A stretch of 64,000 bases of DNA from an uncultured Prevotella sp. (GCA_934254985.1 CAKQMS010000003.1:75287-139286), one strand, 5' to 3'; counted from the stretch's first letter, positions 17,527 through 25,718 are shown. Program-made: numbers and translations. Notes: generated by a model from the sequence alone, not told the origin.

Positions 17527-17546
17527 CGGTGGCATATTTGCCACCG
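17527..17546. other. Short hairpin after gdhA
   Basis: CGGTGGCA and TGCCACCG pair around a four-base loop just behind the gdhA stop. No T run follows on the minus strand, so it is a weak terminator at best, or an mRNA 3'-end stabiliser. Confidence 0.45.
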
Positions 17547-17550
17547 TTGC

Positions 17551-18888
17551 TTATACTATTCCCTGAGCCATCATGGCATTAGCCACCTTCATGAAGCCAG
17601 CCACATTAGCGCCCTTTACATAGTCGATATATCCATCAGCCTGTGTGCCGTATTTCACGCACTGCTCGTGGATAGAATGCATGATATAGTGCAGCTTGTC
17701 GTCGACTTCCTTCTCGCTCCAGCTCAATCGCATAGAGTTCTGGGTCATCTCCAATCCACTTGTTGCCACACCGCCTGCATTGACAGCCTTGCCAGGAGCA
17801 AAGAGCTGCTTAGCAGCAACAAACTTATCAACAGCCTCGGCTGTGCATCCCATGTTGGAAACCTCTGCCACACACAATGGCTTGTGTGCCAATATGCTAT
17901 CAGCATCCTCGCCGTTGAGCTCGTTCTGGGTAGCGCAGGTGAGGTATATCTGTGCCTCCTGCTCCCATGGTTTCTTGCCTGCGAAGAACTGTGAGCCAGG
18001 GAACTCATCAGCATAAGGCTGGCAGATGTCGTTGCCTGAAGCACGAAGCTCAAGCATATAGGCAATCTTCTTTGCGTCGAGACCTGCAGGATCATAGATG
18101 TATCCGTCTGGTCCGCTGATGGTGATAACCTTGGCACCAAGCTCGGTAGCCTTCTGGGCTGCACCCCAAGCCACATTTCCGAAGCCGCTTATTGCAACTG
18201 TCTTGCCTTTGATATCGATATTGCGTGTCTGCAACATCTGATTTACGAAGTAGAGGGCACCATAGCCAGTAGCCTCAGGACGAATGCGAGAGCCACCCCA
18301 CTCGAGTCCCTTACCTGTCATCACGCCTTCCCACTGGTGGGTGAGCTTCTTGTAAGTACCGAAGAGATAACCTATCTCGCGTGCTCCTACGCCGATGTCG
18401 CCTGCTGGCACATCCTCGTTAGGACCTATATTATGATAAAGCTCCTGCATGAATGCCTGGCAGAAGCGCATAACTTCAGCATCGCTACGTCCGCGGATAG
18501 AGAAGTCGGAACCTCCCTTTGCACCGCCCATCGGCAATGTGGTGAGAGCATTCTTAAAGGTCTGCTCAAAGCCGAGGAACTTCATGATGCTTAAGTTTAC
18601 AGATGCATGGAAGCGCAAACCGCCCTTGTAAGGACCTATAGCGCTATTGAACTGTACGCGATAACCGGTGTTTACATGTACCTCGCCATTGTCGTCAACC
18701 CATGGCACGCGGAACTGTATCACACGCTCTGGCTCTACCAGTCGCTCAATGAGTTTTGCCTTCTCAAATTCTGGGTGTTGGTTGTAAACATCCTGGATAG
18801 AGGTTAGCACTTCTTTCACAGCCTGAAGATACTCAGGCTCGCCTGAATGCTTGCGCATCAGCTCTTGCATTATTTTTTCAACTTCCAT
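17551..18888 (-). CDS. gdhA: NADP-dependent glutamate dehydrogenase
   Basis: 445 residues, the usual length of hexameric bacterial GdhA. It catalyses reductive amination of 2-oxoglutarate with ammonia. Visible motifs are the catalytic/substrate loop GPYKGGLRFH and LPMGGAKGGSDF, PAGDIGVGAREIGYLFG, and the nucleotide fold VAISGFGNVAWGAA. Own promoter about 50 bp upstream. It transcribes away from the neighbouring 987-residue protein, from a shared intergenic region. Confidence 0.96.
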   Translation of the reverse strand: MEVEKIMQELMRKHSGEPEYLQAVKEVLTSIQDVYNQHPEFEKAKLIERLVEPERVIQFRVPWVDDNGEVHVNTGYRVQFNSAIGPYKGGLRFHASVNLSIMKFLGFEQTFKNALTTLPMGGAKGGSDFSIRGRSDAEVMRFCQAFMQELYHNIGPNEDVPAGDIGVGAREIGYLFGTYKKLTHQWEGVMTGKGLEWGGSRIRPEATGYGALYFVNQMLQTRNIDIKGKTVAISGFGNVAWGAAQKATELGAKVITISGPDGYIYDPAGLDAKKIAYMLELRASGNDICQPYADEFPGSQFFAGKKPWEQEAQIYLTCATQNELNGEDADSILAHKPLCVAEVSNMGCTAEAVDKFVAAKQLFAPGKAVNAGGVATSGLEMTQNSMRLSWSEKEVDDKLHYIMHSIHEQCVKYGTQADGYIDYVKGANVAGFMKVANAMMAQGIV

Positions 18889-18937
18889 AGCTAAAAGGAT
18901 TTTTAGGTTGTAGTATCATTATGTTATATTGATACGG

Positions 18938-18969
18938 CAAATATAGAGAATTCCACCCTAACAACCAAA
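18938..18969 (-). promoter_or_regulatory. Promoter of gdhA
   Basis: Minus strand TTTG (18966-18969), 20-bp spacer, TATATTTG (18938-18945). Confidence 0.8.
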
Positions 18970-19004
18970 TAAAACTCAAAAATTTTATTCTTTTTTACTT
19001 TCTT

Positions 19005-19035
19005 TTTGTTGTTATCGCAAAAAGTAGTAACTTTA
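19005..19035 (+). promoter_or_regulatory. Promoter of receiver/PEP-binding protein gene
   Basis: TTTG (19005-19008), 19-bp spacer, TAACTTTA (19028-19035), one base off the -7 consensus. Predicted leader is about 30 nt. Confidence 0.7.
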
Positions 19036-19071
19036 TAGCCATAAAAACCTAACAACAAACACATAACAACC

Positions 19072-22035
19072 ATGGAATCAAAGATACCACAGGAGTGGAA
19101 CAAATTCTATCTTAAAGATGTGACGTTCGTCAACTTGATGATGCGTCGTGTGTATAATGTGCTTATCGTTGCCAATCCCTACGATGCCTTCATGCTCGAA
19201 GACGACGGGCGAGTGGAGGAGAAGATATACAACGAGTATATGGAGCTTGGCTTGCGATATCCGCCTACGTTTACTCAGGTTTCTACCATCGAGGAGGCTG
19301 AGAAGGTGCTACAGACTACCAACGTAGACCTTGTATTATGTATGCCGGGCAATGCCGACAATGATGCCTTCACGGTGGCTCGTGCCATAAAGGGTAAATT
19401 CCCCGACATCCATTGCATTGTGCTCACTCCTTTCTCTCACGGCATCACTCGCCGTATGCAAAACGAAGACTTGTCGATGTTCGACTACGTGTTCTGCTGG
19501 CTTGGCAACACCAACCTCATCCTTTCTATCATCAAGCTCATTGAGGACAAGATGAACATTGAACACGACATCGAGGAGGCGGGAGTGCAGATGATATTGC
19601 TGGTGGAAGACTCGGTGCGCTTCTATAGTTCTATCCTACCTAATTTATATAGCTACATTCTTGTGCAGAGCAAGCGATTCTCTACCGAGGCGCTAAACCG
19701 ACATGCTGCCACCATGCGTATGCGTGGTAGGCCTAAGGTGGTGTTGGCGCGCAACTACGAGGAGGCGTTGGCGCTCTACGAGAAGTATAAGGACAACACG
19801 TTGGGTGTTATCAGCGATGCGCAATTCCCTGTTAATGGCAAGAAGGATCCTGAGGCTGGCTTAAAGCTCTTGAGGGCTATTCGTGCCGAAGACGAATATG
19901 TGCCGCTCATCATGGAGAGTTCTGACTCTGAGAATCGTCAGCGTGCCGAGGCTGAGGGCTTCCGCTTTGTTGACAAGAACAGCAAGAAGATGAGCATCGA
20001 CCTTCGTCGCATCATGGAGGAACACATGGGCTTTGGCGACTTCATATTCCGCGACCCTAAGACCCGCGAAGAGCTGGTGCGCATACATTCGCTCAAGGAG
20101 TTGCAAGACAACATCTTCAAGATTCCGCGCGACTCTATGCTCTACCACATATCGCGCAACCACATGAGTCGTTGGCTCACGGCGCGTGCCATCTTCCCTG
20201 TGTCGGCATTCCTTAAGCAGGTTACATGGCACAAGCTGCAGGATGTGGATGCTCACCGTCAAATCATCTTTGATGCCATAGTGCAATATCGCCACATGAA
20301 GAACATCGGAGTGGTGGCTGTCTTCGACCGTTGCAAGTTCGACAAGTATGCTCACTTTGCGCGTATCGGCGAGGGTTCTCTCGGAGGCAAGGGCAGAGGT
20401 TTGGCTTTCCTCGATAATGTGATAAAGCGACAGCCTGAGTTCTCGCAGCTGCCGGGTGTGACGGTGCAGATACCAAAGACGGTGGTGCTGTGTACCGACA
20501 TCTTCGACCAGTTTATGGAGCAAAACAACCTGTACCAGATAGCGCTCAGCGACGCTTCTGACGACGAGATATTGCAGGCGTTCCTGAAGGCGCAGTTGCC
20601 TGATTCGCTCATCGACGACTTCTTCACATTCTTCGAAGCCACGGGCAGTCCTATTGCTGTACGCTCAAGTTCGCTCCTCGAGGATGCCCACTATCAGCCG
20701 TTTGCCGGTATCTATTCTACATATATGATACCTTGGCTATCTGACAAATATCAGATGCTCCACATGTTGGCTGCTGCCATCAAGGGTGTGTATGCGTCGG
20801 TCTACTATCGCGACTCCAAGGCGTATATGACTGCCACCAGCAATGTCATCGACCAAGAGAAGATGGCGGTGATACTGCAGTCGGTGGTGGGCAAAACGTA
20901 TGGCGACCACTATTATCCTAATATGAGTGGTGTGTTGCGCTCTATCAACTACTACCCTATCGGCAACGAGAAGGCAGAAGAGGGCATAGCTTCGCTGGCT
21001 CTGGGTCTTGGAAAATATATCGTTGATGGTGGACAGACGCTGCGTGTGTCGCCATATCATCCCGACCAGGTGTTGCAGACTTCGGAAATGGAGACTGCTC
21101 TGAGGGAGACGCAGACTAAGTTCTACGCCTTGGACATGGAGCGTGTGGGCGACGACTTCAAGGTGGACGATGGTTTCAACATCAAGCAGCTAAAGGTGAA
21201 GGAGGCTGATGCCGACCACTCGCTGACGTATATAGCTTCCACTTTCGACCCTTACGACCAGGTGATACGTGACGGTATCTATGAGGGTGGCAGAAAGATT
21301 ATCTCATTTTGCGGTGTGCTGCAGCAAGACATCATTCCGCTGCCTCGACTCCTGCAGATGTCGATGAAATATGGTGCCGAGGCTATGCGCCGCCCTGTGG
21401 AGATAGAGTTTGCATGCAACATCAACGACGACCGCACTGCCGACTTCTATCTCTTGCAGATTCGCCCTATCGTAGACTCTAAGCAGATGCTCGACGAGGA
21501 TGTGGCTGCCATAGCTGACGACAAGTGCTTGCTGCGTTCGCATAAGTCGCTTGGTCATGGTGTGGTAGAGGATGTGGTGGATGTTGTCTACGTGAAATAC
21601 GATGACAACTTCACAGCTGCCAACAACTATCGTATTGCCGACGACATAGAGCGCATCAACCGTAAGTTCCTTGCCGAAGACCGTGGCTATGTACTTGTAG
21701 GTCCTGGTCGTTGGGGTTCAAGCGACTCATGGCTTGGCATACCTGTTAAATGGCCTCACATCTCTGCAGCAAGGGTTATAGCGGAAGTGGCGTTGAAGAA
21801 CTATCGTGTAGACCCAAGTCAGGGCACTCACTTCTTCCAAAACCTCACCTCGTTTGGTGTCGGCTATTTCACTATCGACAGCAACACCAACGATGGCATC
21901 TTCCGCAAGGATATCCTCGACGCTATGCCTGCCATAGAAGAAACCGACTATGTGCGCCACGTCCGCTTCCCTCGTCCATTCCGCATCCTCATGGATGGCA
22001 TGAAGCAAGAGGGTGCCGTAGTCCTCAACGACTAA
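19072..22035 (+). CDS. Receiver-like domains fused to PEP/pyruvate-binding (PPDK N-terminal) domain
   Basis: 987 residues, soluble. Residues about 27-165 look like a receiver fold without a phospho-acceptor (DLVLCMPG where DLVLLDxxMP is usual). Residues 172-320 are a second receiver with the acidic pair Glu179-Asp180, a possible acceptor Asp249 (ISDAQFP) and Lys302. From about 430 there is an ATP-grasp PEP/pyruvate-binding domain: GEGSLGGKGRGLAFL and PIAVRSSSLLEDA. The phosphohistidine swivel and PEP-utilising barrel of PEP synthase/PPDK are absent, so it cannot run the full reaction. A signalling or phosphotransfer role is inference. Similar uncharacterised proteins occur in Bacteroidota. 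Confidence 0.85.
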   Translation: MESKIPQEWNKFYLKDVTFVNLMMRRVYNVLIVANPYDAFMLEDDGRVEEKIYNEYMELGLRYPPTFTQVSTIEEAEKVLQTTNVDLVLCMPGNADNDAFTVARAIKGKFPDIHCIVLTPFSHGITRRMQNEDLSMFDYVFCWLGNTNLILSIIKLIEDKMNIEHDIEEAGVQMILLVEDSVRFYSSILPNLYSYILVQSKRFSTEALNRHAATMRMRGRPKVVLARNYEEALALYEKYKDNTLGVISDAQFPVNGKKDPEAGLKLLRAIRAEDEYVPLIMESSDSENRQRAEAEGFRFVDKNSKKMSIDLRRIMEEHMGFGDFIFRDPKTREELVRIHSLKELQDNIFKIPRDSMLYHISRNHMSRWLTARAIFPVSAFLKQVTWHKLQDVDAHRQIIFDAIVQYRHMKNIGVVAVFDRCKFDKYAHFARIGEGSLGGKGRGLAFLDNVIKRQPEFSQLPGVTVQIPKTVVLCTDIFDQFMEQNNLYQIALSDASDDEILQAFLKAQLPDSLIDDFFTFFEATGSPIAVRSSSLLEDAHYQPFAGIYSTYMIPWLSDKYQMLHMLAAAIKGVYASVYYRDSKAYMTATSNVIDQEKMAVILQSVVGKTYGDHYYPNMSGVLRSINYYPIGNEKAEEGIASLALGLGKYIVDGGQTLRVSPYHPDQVLQTSEMETALRETQTKFYALDMERVGDDFKVDDGFNIKQLKVKEADADHSLTYIASTFDPYDQVIRDGIYEGGRKIISFCGVLQQDIIPLPRLLQMSMKYGAEAMRRPVEIEFACNINDDRTADFYLLQIRPIVDSKQMLDEDVAAIADDKCLLRSHKSLGHGVVEDVVDVVYVKYDDNFTAANNYRIADDIERINRKFLAEDRGYVLVGPGRWGSSDSWLGIPVKWPHISAARVIAEVALKNYRVDPSQGTHFFQNLTSFGVGYFTIDSNTNDGIFRKDILDAMPAIEETDYVRHVRFPRPFRILMDGMKQEGAVVLND

Positions 22036-22082
22036 CAACTCGCTTGAGGTTTTAAACCAACAACTCGCTTGAGGTTTTAAAC
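22036..22082. repeat. Two direct copies of a 22-bp motif right after the stop codon
   Basis: AACTCGCTTGAGGTTTTAA occurs twice, 25 bp apart, starting on the base after the stop codon of the 987-residue protein. Related copies in reverse orientation lie at 25255-25271 and 27005-27026. Confidence 0.75.
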
Positions 22083-22243
22083 ATAAACCTTATAAACCCC
22101 TGTCATTTTCTTCAGCAGAGCTTGCCATCTGAGTCTTGCCCAGCCTTTTCGAGAGTGTGACTCTCGACAGTCTGAGCAAGCCACAGATGGCAGATGCGCT
22201 CACGCATCTGAAGAAAATGACAGGCGATAAACCAAAATAAACC
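22083..22243. repeat. Complex inverted-repeat element 1
   Basis: A perfect 17-bp outer stem (22099-22115 with 22208-22224) encloses TGCCATCTG/CAGATGGCA (22123-22131 with 22184-22192) and hairpin CGAGAGT-GTG-ACTCTCG (22150-22166). An alternative hairpin, CAGATGCG/CGCATCTG, competes with the outer stem. Its flanks resemble the GTTTATCTTGGTTTAT repeat of element 2. No gene is seen. Confidence 0.75.
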
Positions 22244-22406
22244 GTTGCTTGAGTGAAAAACGAAGAGTGAAGGAACGAAGTTCGGCAACCGAAGGGAAAG
22301 CCAAATATATAGTCTTTTGGCTATAATCTCCATCTCGTTTATTCCATTTGATTCTTCACTCTTCGTTCTTCACTCTTCACTCAAATTAGGGTTTATCTTG
22401 GTTTAT
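22225..22406. repeat. Large imperfect inverted repeat with GAAGAGTGAAG cores
   Basis: The left half (GATAAACCAAAATAAACC, then GAGTGAAAAACGAAGAGTGAA) is mirrored by the right half (TTCACTCTTCGTTC, then GGTTTATCTTGGTTTATC). Between them a small AGCCAAA/TTTGGCT hairpin is seen. The core is the same as in the adk-obgE gap. Confidence 0.7.
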
Positions 22407-22562
22407 CGCCCTATGTTGGGTAAAGTGCAGGAACTGCACTTGATGTAAAGGGTTGGCAGGGCGTGTCGTACAGCTTGCTTACGAAAGCGCCTTGTCAACC
22501 CTTTACATCAAAAACTCGAAGTATGAGAGTTTGCCCAACATAGGGTGTTTATCTTGGTTTAT
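22391..22562. repeat. Cloverleaf-like element 2 flanked by 16-bp direct repeats
   Basis: P1: CCCTATGTTGGG (22409-22420) pairs with 22534-22545. Within it lie P2, the hairpin GTGCAG-GAA-CTGCAC (22425-22439); P3, TGATGTAAAGGGTTG (22441-22455) with 22496-22510, perfect over 15 bp; and P4, AAACTC/GAGAGTTT (22513-22532). The result is a four-way junction. The whole is bounded by exact copies of GTTTATCTTGGTTTAT at 22391-22406 and 22547-22562. It may be a structured RNA or a non-autonomous mobile element; both are inference. Confidence 0.7.
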
Positions 22563-22573
22563 GTTTTTTTAAA

Positions 22574-22661
22574 TGAATATAGTCTCGTTGCCCATTGAGA
22601 CTAGTCTCATTCGCCAACGAAGCCTGCTTCATTGGCCATCGAGACTAGTCGCATTTTTGAG
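22574..22661. repeat. Degenerate 22-bp-period tandem repeat array B
   Basis: Four units start at 22574, 22596, 22618 and 22640, exactly 22 bp apart. The cores are variants of GAGACTAGTCTCATT. One unit matches an array A unit (682-703) at 17 of 22 positions when aligned, so this is the same repeat family. Confidence 0.75.
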
Positions 22662-22719
22662 ACATATTTCCCTAGTTTTCTATCACCCATACTTTCTATA
22701 CCCTTTAGGCATACTACTC

Positions 22720-22742
22720 CCCCTCTCTTTTGGAGAGAGGGC
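22720..22742. repeat. CCCTCTC/GAGAGGG hairpin
   Basis: CCCTCTCTTTTGGAGAGAGGG forms a short hairpin followed by GCGGAGATGAGGCT. It resembles a dispersed intergenic repeat I have seen in Bacteroidota genomes, from memory only. Confidence 0.5.
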
Positions 22743-22766
22743 GGAGATGAGGCTCCTTTAAAACAA

Positions 22767-22795
22767 AGAGTGCATACCGCTTTGGCATGCACTCT
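22767..22795. terminator. Terminator behind peptide gene 1
   Basis: AGAGTGCAT (22767-22775) pairs with 22787-22795 around an 11-base loop. On the minus strand it is followed by TTGTTTT. It lies 32 bp after the stop of the 62-residue peptide gene. Confidence 0.8.
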
Positions 22796-22826
22796 CTGTA
22801 TATACTATAATTAATCGCTATTACGA

Positions 22827-23015
22827 TTAGTCTTCCCAATCTTCAAAAGTATAGTCCTTTGAGAACTGGTTGTTGTTGCTAACACTGAAGTCAAAACCAT
22901 CATCTGCAGCATCACTTGATGTCATTCTATCGTTTGACGATACGCTACCAGCGAGGATAGCAGCTGTTTCCATAGCCATTACCGAGATGGCTGGTGTCAT
23001 ATATGTTTTCTTCAT
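22827..23015 (-). CDS. Short peptide 1 with conserved ends (62 aa)
   Basis: 62 residues. The N-terminal part MKKTYMTPAISVMAM...ILAGS is hydrophobic and leader-like; the middle is Ser/Asp-rich; the end is NQFSKDYTFEDWED. A second peptide at 27027-27209 shares both ends (MKKEYVAPAISAMAM...ILAGS and NQFSKEHTFDLWEE) but differs between them. Each starts about 20 bp after a large secreted-protein gene and so is cotranscribed with it. Prevotella genomes carry many short proteins with this kind of opening; their function is unknown to me. Conserved ends with a variable centre recall secreted or processed peptides, which is inference. Confidence 0.8.
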   Translation of the reverse strand: MKKTYMTPAISVMAMETAAILAGSVSSNDRMTSSDAADDGFDFSVSNNNQFSKDYTFEDWED

Positions 23016-23034
23016 AATATCTATTCCTTTTAGT

Positions 23035-24898
23035 TTATTTTCTTACTACTTTCTTACCATTCACGATATACAAGCCTGGCTTAGCCATAGAAGCTACGCG
23101 CTGACCATTGAGGTTGTAGATAGCCTTAGCATTCTCTACATTAGCATTAACACCATCGATGCCTGTAGCCTCGCCATTAAATGCGAAGCCCTTAGCGGTA
23201 GCATCACCAGCAGGTACTGCCAAATAAGCTGTTCCTGCCTTTACAAAGAATTTACCACCTGCTGGTGCACCCCAATAGAAACCTAAGCCTGTATTGTTAT
23301 CAAAGTCATCATAAGCCAACTTATAATACTTGTAACCATCAGTTGCTTCAAATACTCCACCATTTGCAGGAGCAGGCATAAGCTGATTATCAGGAAGTAT
23401 TACTGTACCATCACCCTCTTTAAAGAAATAGTAAGTAGCTGTTGCATTTTTACACTCTAACAATACACCTATATTTGCAGGAACATAATAAGCCTTATCA
23501 AGATATCCACCTTCTCCTGCAGTTGCATCAGTAACTACATATACATCCGGTGTAAAGGCATTAGTAGAAATCTTTTCTCCATCTACACTTACACCATATA
23601 CCGTAACATCGTTTGTAAATACAACATCCTTATCTGAGCTAAATGTTGCATAATAAGAAGAGCCATCAGTTGCCTTAAAATTAAGGCTTTCAGAAGTCTT
23701 CTCAGGAGTTACAGAAACAAGTATAATACTGATAGTGTTTATTTGAATATTTTTTGTACATTTAAATGTCACTTCATGAGCATTTCCTGTCCAAGTAGGA
23801 GAAGACCAACTCGCCTCTGTTGTACTTAATGTGCCAGAATTATCAATATCAAATAGAATTTCTGAAATATTCTTTCCTTCTGGTGCAGATAATGTAATAG
23901 AGCCTCCTCCTGTGTAAATACGCAAATTTGGAGTGTTTGCATCTGATTGATATATGCAAGTACCATTGTTATTTCCATTCGTAGCTGTCATCACGACACC
24001 ATCCACCTCTAGCTTTTTTCCAGCAATAACATTGCTTCCTGTTTTTCCATTTTTTTCTAAAGGCTCAATGCCCCAAGCATTAGGAATTGCAGTAAAGTCA
24101 AAGACTATTGCATTAACTACATTAAGTCCATTCACCTCAAATGGTTCACTCTTTACTCCACCAACAGAAGCTGTAACAGTACAAGAGGTATTACCTAAAG
24201 ACATTGTTTTAGGATTCTTTGTCCATGTAATACCATTTGTAATAGGAGCAGTAGACTTGTCATCATAAGTACCTGTAACTACAAGACCTGTAGGATCAAA
24301 CTCTTCGCCAACATTGTAGGTTGTCTTTGTTGGTGTGCCAGAAATTGCGAGAGATGTAAGGGTCTTAGCTGGAGCTGTTTCATAAGTTACTGCTATAGAT
24401 TTTATATAGATAGGTGTGCTAGAATTAGAATATTTCAATTCAATTTGTCCTGAAGCAGAACCATTAAACGATAAGTCTGTTGCTTTATTACTTAACGATT
24501 GCTGTTTACCAAAAGCTTTTCCTCCAATCATTACATCTAATTTTGCAGTAGTGCCAGAATTACCTGAGGTGTTAACAACTATTGACGTAATAGTACCACC
24601 AATTTCACTTGTCGATAGTGTTGCATCTTTGGGATATTTGGTGCTACTAGAACCAATCTTAAAGCCTCTTTTTGTATCATTTGTATCAAAGCTAAATACT
24701 GGGGTTCCTTTCCACTGATTTACTTTCAATGTCCATGTAACACCATTGAGTGTAGATGTAAGTTTAGATGTAGAGAAGTCGCCAGACTTAAATGTATAAT
24801 TATAAGTCTTACTCTCCGCCCATACATTCGCCCCCCCCAAGTACCATCATGAGGCACATGAGAGCAATCATTTTTAAGTTAAGTAATTGATTTTTCAT
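23035..24898 (-). CDS. Secreted protein 1, out of frame at a G8 run in the signal peptide
   Basis: The signal peptide MKNQLLNLKMIALMCLMMVLGG begins at 24898 (or 24904). At a run of eight G (plus-strand C at 24831-24838) it shifts into a frame that stops nine codons later. With seven G it would continue as GGANVWAESKTYNYTF, giving a normal cleavage site and about 620 residues. The remaining 600-residue frame has a beta-rich N-terminal domain, a bacterial Ig-like domain (about 160-240, LTSLAISGTPTKTTYNVGEEF), a module shared with secreted protein 2, and the tail GLYIVNGKKVVRK, probably a type IX secretion-like sorting signal. Read as drawn it is OFF. Alternatives are a permanent mutation or a sequencing error. 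Confidence 0.8.
24831..24838. repeat. Poly-G(8) tract (C8 on plus strand) in a signal-peptide coding region
   Basis: Eight consecutive G codon bases fall at codons 21-23 of the signal peptide of secreted protein 1. The run separates an intact signal peptide from an intact 600-residue body; loss of one G (or gain of two) joins them. Confidence 0.85.
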
Positions 24899-24904
24899 AA
24901 TCAT

Positions 24905-25307
24905 AGGAATTTTAATTTAGAATTTAGAATTATCACATAGAGGAACGATGCGTAGACACATGTGCGCAAAGTTAGAAAAGAGGACATGGGCTAAGCTGAA
25001 ACGCAGAATGAGCATTAGCCTGAGGACAATCTTGCTAAGCTTGCAGATCGCTATCCGCATGCTCTACAGTAACACCATAGACTACATTGAGCGCAAACAA
25101 GTTGCACTAATTGTTAATAGTCATAGTGCAAAATTAATGCTTTTATACGAGATAGGTGTTACAAAAAGATAAAAATCTTAAAACAAAAGGTAAAAAAAGT
25201 ATAATTCCCTAATTTCCACCACATTTAGCCACCCGATTGCACTATGCAGATTACAAAATTTCAAGCGAGTTCTTGCCGCTGTCGTTAAAAACAAAAAGGG
25301 GATTATA
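24905..25307. other. Intergenic region, about 400 bp, no gene seen
   Basis: It holds a TAACTTTG -7-like box on the minus strand (24967-24974) without a clear -33 partner, possibly for secreted protein 1. There is a loosely repetitive stretch (24980-25075) in which GAGGACA and GCTAAGCT recur about 41-44 bp apart. A reverse copy of the AACTCGCTTGA motif lies at 25255-25271. A 74-residue open frame here shows no coding features. Confidence 0.5.
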
Positions 25308-25442
25308 TTAATGCAAAGATTCACCACCTTGCAATTCTTGTAAAAAGGTATTTAACGAAATAACATCAACCTTAGGAAATGGAATTTGCTTTAGGATGTT
25401 GAAATGATGATCATGCGATACTATATATTTAGCATTGGGGTG
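25308..25442 (-). pseudogene. C-terminal remnant of a PIN-family toxin
   Basis: Directly after the antitoxin stop, in the same frame, 44 codons encode HPNAKYIVSHDHHFNILKQ, then FPKVDVISLNTFLQEL and a stop. This matches the C-terminal end of PIN-domain toxins that normally follow this antitoxin type. The catalytic N-terminal two thirds, with the first acidic residues, are gone and there is no start codon. A deletion that joined the antitoxin end to the toxin end explains it best. Confidence 0.7.
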
Positions 25443-25670
25443 TTATTTACGATATGGAGTTCTCTCATGGAGGGTGGCAAAACTATCAAACTTCTCTTGA
25501 GTCATAGTGCCATTAGCCCATAATGCATCCATTTCTTCTTTTGCTTTTTTAGCAAAAAAATCAGATATTGCCTGCTTAAGGTCGCTCAACGCTTCAGGAC
25601 TTTTAACCCATTGCATCATATTTAATATATCGAGCTGTGCCTCATTAAAAACTGTATGTTCCATAATCAT
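25443..25670 (-). CDS. Orphan antitoxin-like protein (75 aa)
   Basis: MIMEHTVFNEAQLDILNMM, WVKSPEALSDLKQAISDFFAKKAKEEMDALW and the end HERTPYRK match a small Bacteroidota protein that commonly precedes a PIN-family toxin. Family assignment is from memory. The frame is intact and has a consensus promoter at 25687-25718. The partner toxin is reduced to a remnant immediately downstream, so this is an orphan. Confidence 0.75.
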   Translation of the reverse strand: MIMEHTVFNEAQLDILNMMQWVKSPEALSDLKQAISDFFAKKAKEEMDALWANGTMTQEKFDSFATLHERTPYRK

Positions 25671-25686
25671 CTGAATTATTCAATAG

Positions 25687-25718
25687 CAAAGCTAAAACTT
25701 TTATTCGATACTACCAAA
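25687..25718 (-). promoter_or_regulatory. Promoter of orphan antitoxin gene
   Basis: Minus strand TTTG (25715-25718), 20-bp spacer, TAGCTTTG (25687-25694), just upstream of the start codon. Confidence 0.72.

Noticed and set aside
17365-17994. Plus-strand 209-codon open frame across the 19-bp repeats and the end of gdhA
   Set aside because: It crosses non-triplet repeats and runs antisense to gdhA; composition is not protein-like.
19861-20523. 220-codon frame antisense to the 987-residue protein
   Set aside because: A shadow frame inside a well-supported gene, with His/Leu/Arg-rich content typical of antisense translation.
22414-22540. GTTGGGT and GCCCAAC at the ends of element 2, like integron attC core sites
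   Set aside because: attC sites carry RYYYAAC first and GTTRRRY last; here the order is reversed on both strands, and no integrase or cassette array is seen.
23035-24840. Secreted protein 1 starting at TTG (24840) inside the G run
   Set aside because: This start would omit the well-formed signal peptide just upstream in the other frame and has no ribosome-binding context; the frameshift reading explains more.
24948-25172. 74-codon plus-strand frame in the gap beside the antitoxin remnant
   Set aside because: Covers loosely repetitive DNA, no ribosome-binding site or family features.
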